A stretch of 64,000 nucleotides of DNA from NCBI GenBank assembly GCA_905250115.1, contig CAJNOI010000125.1:201721-265720 (forward strand), read 5' to 3'. Positions within the stretch are counted from its first letter, which is position 1. Each line of letters starts with the position of its first letter. Below are positions 1-11,300 of the stretch, one piece after another. Source of the stretch: Adineta steineri (taxonomy: Eukaryota; Rotifera; Eurotatoria; Adinetida; Adinetidae). A program made the position numbers and the translations under genes. The notes beneath the pieces were generated by a model. That model worked only from the letters and a program-made list of their open reading frames with translations. It was not told the origin of the DNA and made no database searches.

Positions 1-168
1 GATCGTTTAGTACAATTAAAAGATTATGCTCAGGGTACATTTCAGGATTTTATTGGTAACAGTGATACTTTATTAAATATTAAATTTATAAGGAAAAACA
101 AATCTCATGGTTTATTAATAACAACATCATCAAATGAAATTTTTGTTTGGAAAGTACTTTTAACTTAG
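1..168 (+). CDS. C-terminal end of a WD40-repeat protein (partial)
   Basis: The window opens inside a reading frame that runs from base 1 to a TAG at 166-168 (55 residues). Its end reads like the last blade of a WD40 propeller: a short strand pattern (LLITTSSNEIFVWKV) closing with an F-V-W-K motif in place of the usual W-D. The rest of the gene lies upstream of the window. Which WD40 family it belongs to cannot be told from this fragment. Confidence 0.55.
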   Translation, partial: DRLVQLKDYAQGTFQDFIGNSDTLLNIKFIRKNKSHGLLITTSSNEIFVWKVLLT

Positions 169-2049
169 ATAATTGATTGTTTTTTTTATATTATGTAGTT
201 GGTAGTTTTTTGTATACACTTTCTCTTTAAAAGTAAAATAAAAAAATAAAAATTATTCTAGAATAGGAAAAATAATAATTCAGATTTGTGAAACTCGCCT
301 ATATTTAGCGAAAATATCATAGAATTTTGTTTAAGTAGGGTAAAACATGACAAATTAAAGCTTTTTTGATGTTATGATTAATGGAAATTCTCAACTAAAA
401 AAAGAACAGATTTAATCATGAACTTATAAGTTTTTATGTCTAATGAGCCTTAGTATTTTCTACGAAAAAAAATTACATTAAGAAGTTTAACCTCTTGTGG
501 GTTCTATTGAGTTCAACTACAAATAGTGATGAATGACAAATTTACTACTCTTCTGCTCTATTAATTCTATATCTGTATATTGATATTTTGTCGCTTTTAG
601 GCAAGAATATTATATTTTGACAGTAGTTATTTGTCATAAATATGCCATTAGCGACTGTTGTTTGATAATAGATATATTTTCTTAACATTATATTTAAAGA
701 GTAAAGAGAATTTGTATATTGATCGCATATTCATTGTTTCTATTTGCAAAGAGAGGCAAACCTCTGCTTTGACATATAACTTTCAAGAACAATTGTACTT
801 AATTTCTATGAAAAATAATGGTAAAATAATTTATTAATTTTTCTTCTATTAGACTAATTATTCTTAATATGCAATACTCACGCTATCAAAATCACTTTTT
901 CTTACGTCAAGAAAAACTTCGAAGAGAGCATGTCATATAGATTCAAAATAAAAAATTTTGTTAGTAAAAGGTAATAACTCGGTGACCTTATTCACCATGA
1001 TCTTTGTTATTTTTCTATACAAAGTTTTATTTAAATGAAATCTTAGATATTACCTTTGAACGTAATATTTATTCATATGTACATAAAGTATTGATTATTC
1101 TATATGAATATTTAGTTTATTAATACTTGTCTAAGTATTCAAATACATTTCCTTATAAAAATACACATTACATTTAAACTATTATTTATCTTGAAATGAA
1201 TTGCATAGTCATTGTTGGATATATAGTTTTATCTACGTTCGAAGTTTATTCATGTTTAAGTAGTTTGTCTTAGACACAACTAATGATTAACATAAAACNN
1301 NNNNNNNNNNNNNNNNNNNNNNNNNNNNNNNNNNNNNNNNNNNNNNNNNNNNNNNNNNNNNNNNNNNNNNNNNNNNNNNNNNNNNNNNNNNNNNNNNNAA
1401 AAATGGCGACCACCAACGCGAGCATCTCGTTTCAACAGACATATTTTATTTGCTAATGGTGGTGTTGATGATGATGAACAAAAATAAAAATCATTTTAAA
1501 TCAACAAAATAATACCTTAATGTATATAGAATTATAGGTATTCATATTATATGATTTTATTTATGTTTAAACAATTCATTATTCTTTAAATAAAAAAACA
1601 GTAGAAAATCGTTGATGAAAATGAAATTATATTTTTTAATCATATTGATAGATTGTTAGTTCTATATTATTGATAAAAAAAAAGTATTATATAATATTTG
1701 CTCGATAGTCAAGTATAAAAATAACTTTTATATAAGGCAACACATTTTGTACTAATTGTGGGATCAGATATCATCATGTTTTATTTATCTCTTCTTCCTA
1801 CGTACTCTTTTCATCTTTCAGTGTGAATAATGACGTGTAAACTATTCATTCATAATTAATTCTATCGTCAGTTACTGTAGTAAACAGATTCACGACAAGC
1901 GCACGAAACTTTTTAATTCAAGTAATGTAATGTCATGTATTGTCTAAAAATGCCTTTTATCTGTTGAATGTCAATTATTGAATAAAAATTGTTTAGATGA
2001 GAACAACTAATATCATTTCTTTTTTGTTAGAATATCAAAAAATATTACG
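169..2049. other. Intergenic, AT-rich, contains an assembly gap
   Basis: I see no convincing coding exon in this stretch. It contains a 100-N gap at 1299-1398, so a small gene or exon could be missing there. The last 60 bases lead into the small secreted-peptide gene that starts at 2050. Confidence 0.6.
1299..1398. other. Assembly gap (100 N)
   Basis: Exactly 100 unknown bases, a conventional placeholder length, so the true distance between the flanks is unknown. Confidence 0.99.
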
Positions 2050-2361
2050 ATGTCGATCCGCTTTTGGTTAGTTATTATGATAGTTGTATCTACAGTAATG
2101 ATTGATGGTTTTCCATATTTAAGAACGTTGACAGAAGATGAATGTAAAGCATGTTAGTATTATTTCTTTTTGATTATTTTATTTTATTCCTGTGTCCATT
2201 TATTAGATTTTATATCAAATGATATTAATAAAATTGTTTATGCTTATTTTAATTGTCCAAAAAAATTACGACCAAAATATGAAAATGTGAAATCTTATGT
2301 AGTGAAACGTTCTTTAGAATCTTTCGATGATAAACAAGAAAAATATGCCAATTTATTGTAA
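2050..2361 (+). CDS. Small secreted peptide, two exons
   Basis: Exon 1 (2050-2152) starts with ATG and encodes a short N-terminus and a hydrophobic run (WLVIMIVVSTVMI), a typical signal peptide. A 54-bp intron (2153-2206) has donor GTTAGT and acceptor TTTATTAG; phase 1 keeps the frame. Exon 2 ends with TAA at 2359-2361. The product is 85 residues. The mature part is hydrophilic with only two cysteines, one in each exon, which could form a single disulfide. A Lys-Arg pair near the C-terminus could be a prohormone-processing site, so a neuropeptide or hormone-like peptide is possible, but I recognise no family. A poly(A)-like AATAAA run follows at about 2470. Confidence 0.6.
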
Positions 2362-4206
2362 ATGATCATACGAGACATTATTTTCTATGTACCTATAAAA
2401 AAAAATATATTCTTTTTTACGAAAGATTTAACGAATTTATTCATTATGAAACTATCAATTGTCTCGTTGATTAAATAAAAAAAAATAAAAAAAGAAATCT
2501 AAGTTTTTGTCATGTTTCAAGTACAATAATTAGATTTTACTGAGAAATAACACTAGCTTTAAATAGATGAGAGATAAAGAAAAAAATTAATTAGTAAGTG
2601 GTAGTTTTATCTTCAAGATAGATATCAAGTACATTTCTTTAAATGGAATATAATGTTGAACTCTTTACAAGTGCCTTTATGAACAAACATCAAATCATTA
2701 ATCAATAATTATAACCGATTGAGCAATGTAAAAATCAGATAATAGATCATCATTTATCTCGATGTCGAGAAAAATAGACACAAAATTATTGATTGTTAAA
2801 TATTTTCGTTTATTTTAAATATAAATAAAAAATAATTAAATTTCGCTTTCGTGAATAATATATGTTGTATAATATTTGAACAGAAACCAACACAGTCTTA
2901 CATCTTTTAGTTCGATTTAAATACTGACTATTTGTACTGTACAATCGTCATTACTCTTACTGAAGGTATATGAGTGTGAGGGTGGGTGTGAAAGTGGATG
3001 TGGGTGTGGATATTGGTATGGGTATGTCTTCTTCTCTATCATCCTCACTCCACACTCATATCCTCAAGGTTTGATTTGTTACTATTGGATTCTTTAATAT
3101 AGTAGCTGTACTAATTGTAGAACGATTTGATTGATAAGAATCTTAATAAAAATAAAATACAATAATTTTATTCGACAAGTATAGAAAAATAAATAAATAA
3201 AAATTATTTAAACTATCAGAACTACTATTTAAGTTCTTGAAATAATTTAAAATAAGAACAAAACAAAAATTAAATTTTCTCATTTAAAATTTTCCCAATA
3301 ATGAAACAAACTGTAAGAATTCGTTCATATTTTATCTTTTAATTATAAATCCCAAAGTTTTCTGTATAAAATATCTATTTTCTTTCAAGAAAATATTTTT
3401 CTACCTATAAAAGACGAAATGATGTTTATTTATAAAAGAAAATTTATTTGATTTTCAAAAACAAAATTCTTTTAGAAGATTTTTTTATAATTTAATAGAT
3501 CTCTTTCTTTTTAGAGTTTTTTTAGCTTTCAAATATAAGAAAACTGTTAAAATATTTTATTATCAAAAAGAAAGATAGGAATAGATAATAATAATTTTTA
3601 ATTTATATATTATTTTAATTAGATTTATAATATTTTATTCAAACAAAAAGTCAACTATTTATAAATTATTCTATTTAACTAAATTTTATTTTCATCGATC
3701 TTTAAAACAATTTTTTTATCATTTATCTTAAAAATAAAACTATACAAGTATAATCTTTAATTATTCTATTTTCTAATTAAGATTTTCAATAGATCAAATT
3801 CAATAATAAAATATCAAATATTTCTTATTCATCTGATTATTTTGAGATTAAAATCATAAACTGCACGATGGCTTAGTTATTAAATTATTTATAATTGAAA
3901 AACAAATCGTTTTCTTTAATTTTTCTATAAATATTTTCATCTATCAATATATCTTGATTAGTAAAACAAAACAAACGTTTTTAAATTTGAAACAAAAATA
4001 AATAAATATGATTTTATAATCAAAAATTAATCTAATCTTAAACCACATTTGATTTTTTATTCAATTAGTTTAGAAAAATATCAGAAATAAAATAATATTT
4101 TCTATCAATTTATTAATTGGATTTTAAAGAGCTATTTCCATATTCATTTATTTATCAAAATTCGTTTTATAGATTTGTTTTCTAATAAATATAATAGTTA
4201 AAACGC
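2362..4206. other. Intergenic, AT-rich
   Basis: No coding region is supported here. It contains one foldback element (2962-3068); the rest is very AT-rich and without recognisable features. Confidence 0.6.
2962..3068. repeat. Foldback element with GGGTGTG-type arms
   Basis: The left arm is GT-rich (GAAGGTATATGAGTGTGAGG) and the right arm is its imperfect reverse complement, ending in CACTCATATCCTCAAG. It belongs to the dispersed family described in the findings. Confidence 0.7.
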
Positions 4207-4905
4207 TTATGGATTTGGTGATTCGTCATCATCACGAATTTCTTTTACACGAATAATATTTAATCCACCATGATGATTTAATGGATTAGATGCAACTTCA
4301 AATGTTGTTCCAGGTATTAACATAACTTTATTTTCATTTGGATAAGATATATATGATGAAATCGATTTTCCATTTAAACATTCAATATGAAATAATGTAC
4401 CTGAAATAGATTTATTAATAAATGAAGAAATAACATCAATAGATGTTGGACATGAACTTATACTCCATACGGTAATTTTTCGGCTTTTTTTAAAACTCCT
4501 ATTAACATTTTTATCAATTTCACGAAAAACAGTTCCTTTAAAATTAGATAGTTTTGATGTTGCTGAATCCAAAAGCTTTAAATATCCAAACCATGGACGA
4601 ACTTTTGTTCGATCTTCTGCATAAAGTATTTGATTTCAAACTCAATAAACACTTGAATCATCAGTCATTTCCATTATATAAATATAGATTGCAGCAGATT
4701 CACCTTTTGTTAAATTATGATCATTTGGATATGTAAAATATTTTTTAGCTAATTTAACAAAACGATTTATTTCTATTAGAAAATCTTGTAATTCTTTCAT
4801 AGGATCTTCAAGAGATAATAATTTCCAAGCAATATAACCAAAACATGCTGGCAAACGTTTATTTTTCAGTTCGATATCTGTAAAACGATCTTCTGAACTA
4901 CTCAT
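4207..4905 (-). pseudogene. ADP-ribosyltransferase (ART) pseudogene
   Basis: The frame from ATG at 4905 to the stop at 4207 is the length of a single ART domain (about 232 codons) and resembles the arginine-specific mono-ADP-ribosyltransferase family (PF01129-type), which is expanded in bdelloids. Visible family features are the LTKGESAAIYIY segment, the AEDRTKVRPWFGYLKLLDSA segment, an STS-like segment (SSCPTSIDVISSF) and the region of the catalytic E-x-E before MLIPGTTFEV. Two in-frame TGA codons break it at 4642-4644 and 4636-4638, inside conserved sequence and not at splice sites. In addition the second Glu of E-x-E, the catalytic one, is Lys (AAA at 4327-4329, one base from GAA). Both defects indicate loss of enzyme activity. 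Truncated translation from either part is unlikely to be functional. Confidence 0.75.
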
Positions 4906-4938
4906 TATAATTACTTAATTATTTATTCAAATTGTTTT

Positions 4939-5634
4939 TGTGAAACACGATCTAAAAGGAGTGTTGAAGTGTTTAGGGGTAGAAATTTGGACCTACTACC
5001 CCCCGCTCCCACAGACGTGACCGACATATGTTCTTTTGACCTCGTTACAGGCAGAAGTAATAGGGTATCATAGGCCTGTTAGGGCTATATCAGAGCCATA
5101 AAAGGGATATCAGCGAAAGAACACAATAGAAAGACAAAATGGGGGAAAAGATTACCTTCGCGAGACTCGAATCCACACCTTCTGCTATCCGGGCCGATGT
5201 CCTGAGACAATTAGACTAGAAGAATCAACTTAATCTCTAGTTTAGGGTTTATTGACTCATCACAGACCCTAACAAAGCCTTCATACAGGTAATTAACGTA
5301 GCATCACGAATCGTGAATGACAGATGTTCTTTTGACTTTGTCACAGATTGTAACTGTCATAGATATGAACATTGCGTTGGAGAATAAAATGAAACTATTG
5401 AACTCATAGGATTTAGGAAAGGTAGACATGTGAGTAGTTTTTTATATTAATCAATTTTCTATTGAATTTTGTATCAACTGTTAAAATAATAATCAAATGA
5501 CTTCAACGTATGAAAATTATTTCTTTCTGATATTTCTATACCTTTATGCTACAGGATAAGATAAAAGCCGCTTCATAATGATACAATTAAACTATCCTCT
5601 TAAAGGTAGAAGCACAATTAGATCGTGTTTCACA
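4939..5634. mobile_element. Candidate non-autonomous element with 17-bp perfect inverted ends
   Basis: TGTGAAACACGATCTAA at 4939-4955 is repeated as its exact reverse complement at 5618-5634. The interior is richer in GC than its surroundings and has no coding frame. It holds a direct repeat (about 27 bp, around 5024-5050 and 5315-5345, sharing ATGTTCTTTTGAC) and a tRNA-like segment. The left end lies only 33 bp upstream of the ART pseudogene. No transposase is present, so it would be MITE-like. Target-site duplications are not clear because the flanks are T-rich. Confidence 0.5.
5105..5260 (-). repeat. tRNA-derived SINE-like sequence, copy 1
   Basis: On the minus strand it carries a perfect pol III A box (TAGTCTAATTG, 5208-5218) and a B-box-like element (GATTCGAGTC, 5164-5173) at tRNA-like spacing. 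A second copy at 36181-36360 on the plus strand matches along the tRNA-like part and about 40-60 bp on each side. That makes a dispersed repeat more likely than a functional tRNA. No good cloverleaf acceptor stem was found by eye. Confidence 0.55.
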
Positions 5635-7170
5635 TTTTTAATCCCGTTAGGGATTGCGCTAACAGCTTTTTTATTATATGATAAACTAAATAATAAAAAA
5701 TAAGAAAGGAAAACTTAATTTGAGTTGTATTTTGATTATTAGATTTGAAAACATTGTCAGTGAAACTTGCTTTACAATAATCTTTATATTCTTTCAGTTT
5801 AATCATATTTGAATGAGATGCTAAACCTACGTCTAAGAAATAAATATCATACTTTTGTACGTGAAAAATTCTATACTACATCAAAGTAGTTTCAAATAAT
5901 TTCAGTTTTATAGATAAAATATTTTTTTAACTTTATTTAATTGACATAGCCGTATTAATTAAGTTTTATTTTGGTATTTTTGATTATAAACGAGAGAAAA
6001 AAAACATTGCTGATCTTGAAATTTTATCATTCTTTCTTATGTTATTATTTTTAACTTGACTTCAATCGAGTTACGAAAAAAGAAATCAATTCCATAGTAG
6101 GTATATTTTAAGTTTCATATAAAAATATAAAATTGTCATTTCCACAAATACAAACTTGAAGTTTTTACTAAATAAATTTTATATAGTCTGTTTGATGAAG
6201 AGAAATTGTGTTGGCTAATTACATGGTTTATTAATATTATGTATCATTTGATGGTGATAGTTCTCTATTTAGCTATAATTAGAGACTAAATTAAAATACC
6301 TTTGATTAGTTTGAATTCAGCTCGATTCATTTAAACTAAGATAAGAACTGCTTACAACAAAAAATGACTTATAAGTTGTACTTTTCTTATTCATTAGAGA
6401 TACATTGGATAATAACTCGTTTAATGTTTATCAAATAACTGATCTTAAATTATTAAAAGTCGCTCAATTGATATTCTGCATTCTTTTGAATTTCGAGTTC
6501 TATTTGTTTTTTATTCATAGAATAATAAATTATCTAATTAATTATTAAATAAGAGAAATAACTTTAAAAAGCTATATCACACAGAAGTAACTAATTCTAA
6601 TAAATACAATATATAAATGTGTTAATAGGAGAGAAAAGCTATTATGTGAAGACTTAATTACAATATAAAATAATCTATCAAACATCATTTGATTATTCAT
6701 GAAGAATGATAGCTCTACTAAATAAATATTAAATCAATCGATTCTTTTCAACTTAGATTTGTTTATATTGACTTGCTTTTTAAAGACTGTATCGAATCGA
6801 ATCGTTTTTGATCTCTAACTCTATATTGAAAGACAAACCAAATAAAATTAAAATGATACATTCGATTTGTTCCCTTTTATAATTAGAATAGATATGAAGG
6901 GTGTGAGTGTGGGTACACTTAGAATAAACCACACCCACCTTCAAAATACAAAATGCCAAAAGCGGGATTAAGTCGCGCTTGGACAGATCGTTCTATTATT
7001 TTGTTTATATATATTAATCGAAGAAAATAAAGAAAAACAAACGGAGTATTAAATTTAAAATAAAATAGTTCAGTGATACAAACATCCAAAACTGAATTGG
7101 AAAAGCATTCAGTAGTACTTGAACTATTGTGCTTCATAGATGTAGTTGTGATATCTCCATGTTAAGTCTT
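5635..7170. other. Intergenic, AT-rich
   Basis: No gene is supported. The only structured item is the short foldback element at 6896-6942 near the 3' end of the next gene. Confidence 0.55.
6896..6942. repeat. Short foldback element with GGGTGTG-type arms
   Basis: GAAGGGTGTGAGTGTGGGT and ACCCACCTTC arms around a short AT-rich loop; a compact member of the dispersed foldback family. Confidence 0.65.
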
Positions 7171-7899
7171 CTATGACGGATCACCGAACTTTTCAAACTT
7201 TTTTTTAAGTTCTTCCATCGTGTCGTTGTACTTGGCAGAAAGATTTTCTTGACGTGTGTTTTTTTGCCCCTTAGATTTTTTATTTTCGTTCGTTTCATTA
7301 ACCAAATGTTTCCAGGCTTCATCATCTACATAAACTTTTTCGTCGATCATTTTCCGTGCTATTGTCTTTATTGCAGTAAAATATACCTTTACAGCTTCGT
7401 TCGCGGTGGTATCATTAGCTTGTGGTTCATCATTCTGGTCGTAAAGATTCTTCATATAGCGCACGCTAAATTCTATAAGTAATTCTTTTGATCTTCCAAA
7501 TTTGAAAGCATTTTCATTGCCGTATTGTGGGACGTTAAAAGCTGTCATTTCAGAAATATCTGGTTTGAGTGTAACATTGAATGTGTTTAAAACTTTTCGT
7601 AAGTCTTCAGATAGCTCTTTGGTGCTCGACATACCAACTTTTTTTAAAAATTTCTCCTCAATGTCTTCACCAATATTTTTAAGACCAGCATCAAAGATGT
7701 GTTCCCCTCGTCTAGAGCCTTGTCCAGATTTGTCTTCTTTTTTGCTTTTGGCATCCTCATTGACACGACGCTTAATATAATCGTTAATCATATTTTTCAT
7801 TTTTTCGATATCGTTAACTTCATTCCCAACCATATTTTCGACTGAAGCGAGTAGACGCTCCAAATCGTCTCTACCTAAATAAAAGATAATTGCAAGCAT
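7171..7899 (-). CDS. Orphan hydrophilic protein (242 aa)
   Basis: A single open frame from ATG at 7899, with codon use and GC clearly above the AT-rich flanks. The product is highly charged, Lys/Glu-rich and likely mostly helical, with no signal peptide or membrane segment. A basic low-complexity stretch lies near residues 45-65 and another near 205-225. A T-rich sequence ending in AAAG lies about 9 bases before the ATG and could be a splice or trans-splice acceptor, but it is weak. The gene sits about 470 bp beyond the 3' end of the giant SecA-like gene on the same strand. I do not recognise a family; that it is expressed is an inference from composition and length. Confidence 0.55.
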   Translation of the reverse strand: MLAIIFYLGRDDLERLLASVENMVGNEVNDIEKMKNMINDYIKRRVNEDAKSKKEDKSGQGSRRGEHIFDAGLKNIGEDIEEKFLKKVGMSSTKELSEDLRKVLNTFNVTLKPDISEMTAFNVPQYGNENAFKFGRSKELLIEFSVRYMKNLYDQNDEPQANDTTANEAVKVYFTAIKTIARKMIDEKVYVDDEAWKHLVNETNENKKSKGQKNTRQENLSAKYNDTMEELKKKFEKFGDPS

Positions 7900-8368
7900 G
7901 TATTGTAACTTTAAAGAGTAGAAAATGATTCGAATAATCAGATAATTTCATTAGATTTCAACTAATCTAAGTAGTTTTGTCACAGTCCTTGACTGTTTCA
8001 CATGTTCTCGCGAACAATTCTCAGTACTCAATAAAAACTTCATCCCTCAAGTTGTGTAACCTCTGAAATCTTTAGCACATTTTCGAGCAAAATAATTATC
8101 CGGAACATATATAAGCCTTTTAACTAAGATGTAAAAGTATCAAAAAGGAAATGAATGGGATAAAATTCGCGAAAAGAGAGCACATGATAGTGAAAAACAA
8201 CTTCGCAGCACCCTCATTGACCGCTGAATTTACCTAATCATGAAAAAAAAGGAAAGGAGAGTCTCAGCATATAAGTCACCCGTACAGCTACATCCATACT
8301 CTCAAGATGGTGATCAGCTACGTCTATTTTTTGACCATTTTTGATCACATTCTTTCGTTATCTATGAC
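7900..8368. other. Intergenic between the orphan gene and the giant SecA-like gene
   Basis: No coding region or repeat recognised; 3' flank of the giant gene on the minus strand. Confidence 0.5.
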
Positions 8369-11300
8369 CTACAAATTTCGATATCTTCTCATTATAGTTA
8401 CCATTCGATTTCTTAACTTGGTAAAATCTATGTTATCTAATTTTAATTGACTATCATTACCTCTAGATAAACCAACTAAATTGTTATAATGAACTTGAAT
8501 ATCAGTTCCATTTGTCCATCGAAATTCATTCAATAATTTTTTATTATTTTTTATTGATAAGGAAACATCTTTTCGTAGAACTTTGACAGCATCACTATTA
8601 TCAAGTATTTTCTTTGCTTCATCAAATGATTTATGTTTAGACATTTCATTAGCAACCAATACGACATTATAATAACAATCGTTTTTATTCTGATTACTCG
8701 TATTAATGCTAACTGATTTACCATCGACTATTAATTCTGCATGTTTTGTACCATCAAAATTATGTTTAATAACAAATTCTATTTTTGAACCATCTTCTCG
8801 TTCTAGAGTACATTGTTGTTCATTATTCACTACTTCACCATGCTTTATAATGACACCTAATATGCCTGGTATTACTGATTGTTCATGTAAACCAGCTGGT
8901 TTATCACCTCGAATACTTTGATAATATTCTTTCGAAGATGGTTTTCGTACATAATATTCTCCATTTTTATCAATAAATATTTTTATTGAATCACCATGTA
9001 ATTCATAAAGTTTCTGTAGATTTTTACCATCACCATTTACTGGACAACGATCTTTATCTACGAGTTTCATATCGATAGGTCTTGCTTCAGCTATAAAAAT
9101 AGCTAAAGCATCTTCGTATTGTACTTTACTTTGACCTGGATTAGTTGCTGCATGGATTAATTCAAATGTATCAGCTAATTGTTCAATACGATCTGTACCG
9201 GCAATAAATTCAATACCTTTACTAATCATCATATTCGAAGCATGGTTAAGTACTGGTGCAAGAATTCCATGTTTAAGCTTTTGATTAAAGTTTTCTGTTA
9301 AACAATTGGATACTTGATCACGTTTATCTTTTTGAAATTTTTGAAAATCATTTTTTTGAGCGTCTGTTAATTCATATTGTTTATTTGTTTTGTCCCAAGC
9401 TTTTTGCGCATCTTTCAAATCATTTACTAAACTTTTGACAAAACTACTGATTATAAAAACTATATCTTTGATACTAACACCTAAACCAATTAATTTTGGA
9501 GCACGTGTCATAAGGAAACTTATTATTGTACCTTTTGTACCTTTAACATCAGCTAATGCTTTTCCTAAGCCTTGAATTACAGGAGTACATCGACGTGTCA
9601 AATTTTTCAATGTACCATCTTCTGATAAGTTTTGTAATTTCCGATTAATACAATCATCAATGATTTTCATTGAATCTTTTCCTTCGGTAACACGAAAGAT
9701 TTCTAACATTTCAGTTTCAATTATATTCCATTGATTTTTGAGTGAATTAGTAATTTTTTCACGTAGTTCACTTTCATAAGTATTTGATAAAACATCAAGC
9801 ATCTTATCAACACCCCTGGATGCTAATTCAGCTAAACCAGTTTGAATCAATGTTTTCGCTATTTCTTTTCCAACATATTTTCCAATATTTGCTGTTGTTT
9901 TCAATGCAGTAGCAGCATTATGTAATTTTTGTGCCCCTGTTAATTGTTGAAAAGCCCGTGCTTCTTTAACACTTTTTAATCTTTCCGCATTTTTTAAATA
10001 TGATACAGAAACAAAAACAACAGCAGTTATTGCACTTGTTATCATACTTTGTTTTTTATGTTGCCAATATTTTTCCCAATTAAATTCATCAGATATGGCA
10101 CAATTTATACCAAACAGAATATCATCACATCCAGTACTGATTAAAAATTCACCAATCAATTGTCCATATACAGGCATAAATGCTTTAGCTAACACACCAG
10201 CTGCAACTTGAATAATACCTAGTGCAATAACAGCAGCAATTTCATACCATTGTGGTGGTTCTTTCTTTTCTTCTAAACGGAATATAACATCAAAAGCTAA
10301 ATCAATAAATTCTTCGAGTGCTTCTGGCACACGTTTTTTATTTTCAAGAAAACAACTGGTCTTGATTTGCAGATAACTTGTTATTGTTTTATCGTCAGGT
10401 ATTTTCTTTAAATCACCAATAGTTTGATCAATAATATTAAAAACAGTATTTACTGCTTCATTTAATTCGTTTTGTTTATCTTCTGGTAATTCACGTTTGA
10501 GAAATGATTCGATTTCTTTTTTAATTTCTGTTCTCACATCAACTTTCCCCAGCCCGATTAAATCAATAACAATTCGTGGTGATTTGGTTAATGGAACACT
10601 TTTGGAAAAACCAATATTAATTCGTGGTGATTTGATTAATGAAACACTTTTAAGATAGTTCCATAAATAATTTATTGCTTCATCTTCAGTTTTATGCAAA
10701 TAAAAATCATTTGTATTAATAATTTCTTTTAATGTAATATAAGAATCACCTTTGTCTAAATGTTCTTGAATAACAATAATCCTTAAGAAACTTTTTCGAA
10801 GTACTGAATCAAAATTTTCAAATTCATTCGTATAATTACGTTCAAAATCATACAAATTAAAATATTTATATTCACCATCGACAGGATTGATAATTTTCTC
10901 TCTACTAACTGTATATTGAATAACTTTTTCTAATAATGAATTTGTTTCTAGAAATTGATAGAACTGATTCAAATGAGTTGTTGTAATATTGGCTTCGCTT
11001 TTTAATTTGAGAAAGTCATTGATTTTCTCTAAAATATGAGTTTTCGTACCAAGAAGTGTTCTTTCTTTTGCGGCATCAGTTGCCCAATCGAATAAGATTT
11101 GTTTAATGCGTGAAATTTCATTAGGAAAATTTTTATTCTTCAAATTTTCTTCGTTAAAATTTTGAAGTAGATATAATTGATTTTCCGATGTATTCGTAAC
11201 TGGAGTAATAAAACCATAATTTTTGATTTTGTCAACAAAAGTTTGGAAATAAGGTATAAAAATTTTTTCTTTTTTTATCTCTTTTTTGAAAATTTCTTCA

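Noticed and set aside
5160..5230. A functional tRNA gene
   Set aside because: A and B boxes are present but no convincing acceptor stem or anticodon arm, and a diverged second copy with shared flanks points to a SINE-like repeat.
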